A stretch of DNA of 11,102 nucleotides from Cylindrobasidium torrendii FP15055 ss-10 (Eukaryota > Basidiomycota > Agaricomycetes > Agaricales > Physalacriaceae), in contig KN880912.1 of NCBI GenBank assembly GCA_000934385.1, forward strand, positions 1 to 11,102. The letters run 5' to 3'. This document shows, in pieces, positions 8,209 through 11,102 of the stretch (position 1 is the first letter of the stretch; each line of letters begins with the position of its first letter). The position numbers were made by a program, and so were the translations under genes. The notes beneath the pieces were generated by a model. It was not told the origin of the DNA. It saw only the letters and a list, made by a program, of their open reading frames with translations, and did not search any database.

Positions 8209-9369
8209 ATGCGCTCCTAGGCGGCTGGTGGGAACAGGATGATGCTAGGCCTGCGCCGAGGCTAGACAAGGACCCTGTCATAATTCCATTTGTTTGCGAC
8301 TACTATACTTTACTCCTTGAAGTTACCAGCTCTCTACATCGTTCAATTATATTTATTGGGTCAGGTCCACTAATGTGATAACATGTCGGGTGTGAAGCGC
8401 GCTTGATATGCGTAACTACCCACGAATGTTATCACTTGCCCATAAACATTCTTGCTCGGGAAGCTTGTTGGTCTTGACTGAGAGGGTACGGTTTTCGAGC
8501 TGGCTGTCAATGTATCTTCTTCTCAAAGGTCGGTCAGGGAGGTATGAAGGGAAGGAAAGGTTTCATGAGTCGAAGACGGACACGCGACGGTCATAACTAT
8601 TACTTTACAATAAAGAAAACTTAATCCATTCATCTCAATCAACAATACGAATGTCGTATCTGCCCAGTTGCTCACGGATCCCAATAAGCGCCTCTTCTCG
8701 GTACAGGTGCGGGAGTTCACAACGTGATTTATGATAGTGTGGGATTTAATTGAAGTGTTTGACTTGACTTGTACATGGTAGTTTGCCGACATAGTGTTCA
8801 TTGAATTTTATTGCCCATGGGTCGTTCAGTACTCTCATTGTGGGGATAGTCTTGTTTCAAAAATCCTGAATTTTCCTTGCTATCAGTTTTCATGCGCCTT
8901 GGTGTCAAAGGCTATCGAATTTACAATAACCTCATACCTTTAAGCCTCTAGGCAGTACTGTTGTACGCCTGTGACGCGTGGCGCTCTTCGATTACCTGCC
9001 ATAAACGGAAACACTGGTTTAGGTACGACACATCATTCACAGCAGCAGCACTCAGGCCTCAGGTCTAATTGTAAGGTGGGATGAATCTGTTACATAAATT
9101 TTAACCTCGTCGTGTTAGCTTGTGATCTGAGAGAAGTACGTAACCCGAAACAAACCCGATCCCGTCGAGTCGGGCTATACTGCAAATAATCGTGATGACA
9201 CGCCCGCAATGGGTGCCCATACTGGTACATCGACGTTACATCACGGGGGTAGGACTGATTGATTCGGATGGTCTCAATGAAAAATTAAATGGACACGCCG
9301 CTTGCGATTTGTCTAATCCGGTCGTGTTAAAAACGCGTTACACACGCGCATTCCTTCTTTCGAACAACG
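8209..9369. other. Long intergenic region
   Basis: No supported gene lies in these 1,161 bases. Frames at 8408-8596 (plus), 8523-8801 (minus) and 9192-9518 (plus) lack domains, good starts or splice partners. Visible features are an inverted repeat at 8375-8435, AATAAA at about 8609, and a short CCCGA..TCGGG palindrome near 9155-9174. A TTAAAAA at about 9328 could be a weak TATA for the gene at 9370. Base composition is more AT-rich than in the genes. Confidence 0.6.
8375..8435. repeat. Inverted repeat downstream of the membrane gene
   Basis: GTGATAACAT at 8375-8384 and ATGTTATCAC at 8426-8435 are perfect reverse complements 41 bases apart. Pairing extends a few bases inward with small gaps (tcgggtg against acccacga). 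It lies about 170 bases after the stop at 8208. It may form a hairpin in the mRNA 3' end or be chance; a 10-bp pair at this distance is expected roughly once in a window this size. Confidence 0.4.
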
Positions 9370-10560
9370 ATGACCATCCTTTCGAGGCTTGTACTGACTC
9401 CCGATGGCAAGCAGAGTTTGCTTTCACTAGCCATTCTTCTGGTCGGTGGAGGTGGACTCTACTTTCTCCGTGGTCGACAAGGTCTCCAGAAACTGCCTTT
9501 CTCAAAACTCCCCCTTGAATATCACTACTCCTTCATGGCTGTTTGTGTCGTGTTTTGTCTTGGAATGATGGGTGAGAATTTTCTAGCACGCTGAGAAATT
9601 AGCTGATCCTGGGAATGACTAGGTCCGACTCAACGCTGGGTCAGAAGCTGGTACGCTGCATCACTATCGATTGCACTTATCTGACGCTGAACATTGCAGG
9701 GGGGAAACCCTCGACGCATCTTTTGCAGGCGCTAGCGATAAGTTGGGCAGGTGCTGGACAGGCCTCAAGCAGACGTTGCAGAAGAAATTGCGGCGGTCGG
9801 ATGGGAATAGGCAGGGTGGCTACAACCAACACACAAAACGCGGTCGCCGCTCACATCTTTCCAAGACCTGCACGATCGCTGGAAGGCGTCTTTCACGACG
9901 AGGGCAGTCATTTTTCGCCAAATCCTGGAATCCGTGAACGAGGCTGAGGAAATTTTGGCGAAAAGTCCTGAACAAAGTAGGCCAACAATGATTAGTATTA
10001 ACAATCAGCTTACGCCATTTTATCTAGCAACTATGTATTTCAAGGGAACCGTCTTCTCTCCTGGTGCGTTCATTTCATCACATCCCCAACTTCTAGTCGC
10101 ATTGATTCTTAGATGCTTCACGTGGTCAAGCCCAGCGAGAGAAAGCGTTTGTTGACCGCGTTAACGAGCAGCTCGACGCAGTGCTTATTCCATGGAAGGG
10201 TCAGCTTGTAACTGCTATACGCAAGGCTTTGGAGCAACGTCTTCCCCCCACCTTCCAAAGCGGTAGTATTCCATTCGATATTCCATTAGCCTCTGCAGTG
10301 ACACATAGCTTTGTCCTGTGCGATGTGGAGCCTAAGATAAAGGCTCTTGGGGAGCAGATAGCTGCGGGCTTGGCAAAGGGTATGGGTATGGGTACTCATG
10401 AGCTGTACGAGGCAGAGCGCGTCCAAGAGTGGATGAGAACGGTTCTTGACCCTGCGCTCAAGACAGCTTTAAAGGGATTAACGTTTGGTATGTTCTTCAC
10501 GTGGGTCAAATTCTGGCTAATTTGCTCGCAGATTTAACGCCCGAGAATCCGGCGCCATGA
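9370..10560 (+). CDS. Membrane-anchored unknown protein (7 exons, ~298 aa)
   Basis: Predicted exons are 9370-9571, 9623-9650, 9700-9815, 9866-9976, 10028-10063, 10113-10487 and 10532-10560. Introns are 51, 49, 50, 51, 49 and 44 nt. Most have good donors (GTGAGA, GTACGC, GTAGGC, GTGCGT, GTATGT) and several show a branch (CTGAC, GCTAAT); intron 3 (GTGGCT..CCAAG) is the weakest. Every join keeps the frame and links coding-looking pieces such as WKASFTTRAVIFRQILES, TTMYFKGTVFSP and QREKAFVDRVNEQLDAVL. Two hydrophobic segments lie near residues 15-33 and 52-68. The rest is soluble, mostly helical and charged, with possible coiled coil around FRQILESVNEAEEILAK. Three exons are under 40 nt. The ATG was chosen as the first in frame before the first membrane segment. 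The stop overlaps the ATG of the next frame, so the two may be one gene. No family is recognised. Confidence 0.6.
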
Positions 10561-11102
10561 ACAATGGTCATGATGGTCGAGCAGCACTTATCTTTCACAT
10601 CCATCATGTATTTATGCATCGGAGCGAGGAGATGAATAAAGTCTTGACGCATTTTCGGCAAATGAAGTAAGTTCACCAGGCTTGGCAGGCAGGATCGCAA
10701 GCTTGTGTGACGAGGATTCATATTAAAACAGAATAACAAGGATGTAAGCAGTAAACAGTTTGATAGCGCCTGAGGGCAGCGACGCGCTGGATCTGGGGTC
10801 GTCTCGAAATAAAGTTTTGGCGAACAGAGCTCTGGCTAACCCAATTCATGCCAACGAGTACTTGGCTGGTGCGTCGATGGATGTTCAATGGGATGTCGAA
10901 GACGGCGGGGCCGGTTTGGGGACGCGAACGGCAGGAAGTCCAATTCCATCTGCCAGGAATAACCTATGCTGAGTTAGAACGCGTTGTTGAAAGATGCAGG
11001 AGGGGAGATTTCGAACCTTTGGTTCGGCCGCGGGTGGACGTGGTGAGCATAGATGGGAGACTGTGGGGGACGTTCTCGACGCATACGAGCGGCCCAGATG
11101 AT
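10557..11102 (+). CDS. Spliced frame running off the right edge (unrecognised product, partial)
   Basis: Predicted exons are 10557-10666, 10759-10868 and 10939-11102, continuing past the edge. Intron 1 (92 nt) has a perfect GTAAGT donor and an AACAG acceptor and joins FRQMN to LIAPEGSDALDLGSSRNKVL in phase. Intron 2 (70 nt) has a GTGCGT donor but a poor GAAG acceptor. If it is not removed, the frame instead ends at TGA 10970-10972. The third exon reads QFHLPGITYAELERVVERC and VRPRVDVVSIDGRLWGTF and enters the terminal repeat. Joined to the left edge it would stop at 94-96 and give about 144 residues. No membrane segment or known motif is visible. The first ATG overlaps the stop of the previous gene, so it may really be that gene's 3' part. 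In-frame ATGs at 10614 and 10632 are other possible starts. Confidence 0.4.
10635..10640 (+). terminator. Possible polyadenylation signal
   Basis: AATAAA lies 75 bases after the stop at 10560 and would suit the gene at 9370. It also falls inside the first exon proposed for the next frame, so the two readings compete. Confidence 0.3.
11058..11102. repeat. Right copy of 45-bp terminal direct repeat
   Basis: Identical base for base to 1-45 and in the same orientation. It lies inside the third exon of the frame starting at 10557, in phase with the open frame at the left edge. Confidence 0.95.

Noticed and set aside
7752..8378. Long 208-codon plus-strand frame
   Set aside because: It starts within exon 2 of the membrane-protein gene, reads through the predicted intron and exon 3 in another frame, and has a composition unlike a natural protein.
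8523..8801. 92-codon minus-strand frame in the long intergenic region
   Set aside because: There is no domain, no splice partner and no promoter support; it looks like chance in AT-rich DNA.
10767..10938. Direct upstream extension of the last frame without an intron (Trp/Arg-rich translation)
   Set aside because: This frame opens after a TAG and its tryptophan-rich translation looks like a shadow of the better frame at 10759-10868.
1..11102. Viral or plasmid origin, suggested by terminal redundancy
   Set aside because: No polymerase, capsid, replication or integrase-like gene is visible, and the recognisable genes are eukaryotic nuclear-transport and ubiquitin-system genes with spliceosomal introns.
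1..11102. CRISPR array, rRNA gene or insertion sequence
   Set aside because: No regularly spaced repeats other than the 3 x 20 bp array, no rRNA-like sequence and no transposase motif were seen on either strand.

Overview
The window looks like nuclear DNA of a filamentous fungus, most likely a basidiomycete (Agaricomycetes-like). The signs are dense genes broken by many short introns (44-61 nt in the well-supported models) with GT..AG borders and, in most, a CTAAC/CTGAT-like branch site; TATA-like boxes about 45-65 bp before several start codons; AATAAA motifs after stops; and an F-box protein of the style common in mushroom genomes. The assignment is inference from style only. Most genes became readable only after splicing exons by eye, so every multi-exon model below is a hand-made prediction.

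Layout: (i) 1-96 holds the end of a reading frame that enters from the left edge; 97-989 is intergenic, with a TATA box at 928-935. (ii) 990-2041, plus strand, three exons: a small Nup50/Nup2-like nucleoporin with a C-terminal Ran-binding domain. (iii) 2042-2405 is intergenic, with a GC-rich, weakly tRNA-like patch. (iv) 2406-3923, plus: an intronless F-box/leucine-rich protein. (v) 4010-4947, minus, four exons: an orphan polytopic membrane protein, convergent with the F-box gene. (vi) 5426-6272, plus, four exons: an unrecognised soluble protein. (vii) 6273-7238: unclear, with two weak small open frames and a perfect 3 x 20 bp tandem repeat carrying CACGTG boxes. (viii) 7239-8208, plus, three exons: a second orphan polytopic membrane protein. 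(ix) 8209-9369: intergenic. (x) 9370-10560, plus, seven exons: an N-terminally membrane-anchored unknown protein. (xi) 10557-11102, plus: a further spliced frame whose start overlaps the previous stop and which runs off the right edge.

The first 45 bases (1-45) are identical to the last 45 (11058-11102). If the ends are joined the unit is 11,057 bp, and the frame leaving the right edge continues in phase to a stop at 94-96. This fits a circular molecule, a tandem array, or a cycle in an assembly graph; the sequence alone cannot tell these apart.

No shared pathway is evident. Only two genes are recognisable by family: the Ran-binding nucleoporin (nuclear transport) and the F-box protein (substrate choice for SCF ubiquitin ligases). 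The other spliced genes are orphans to me.
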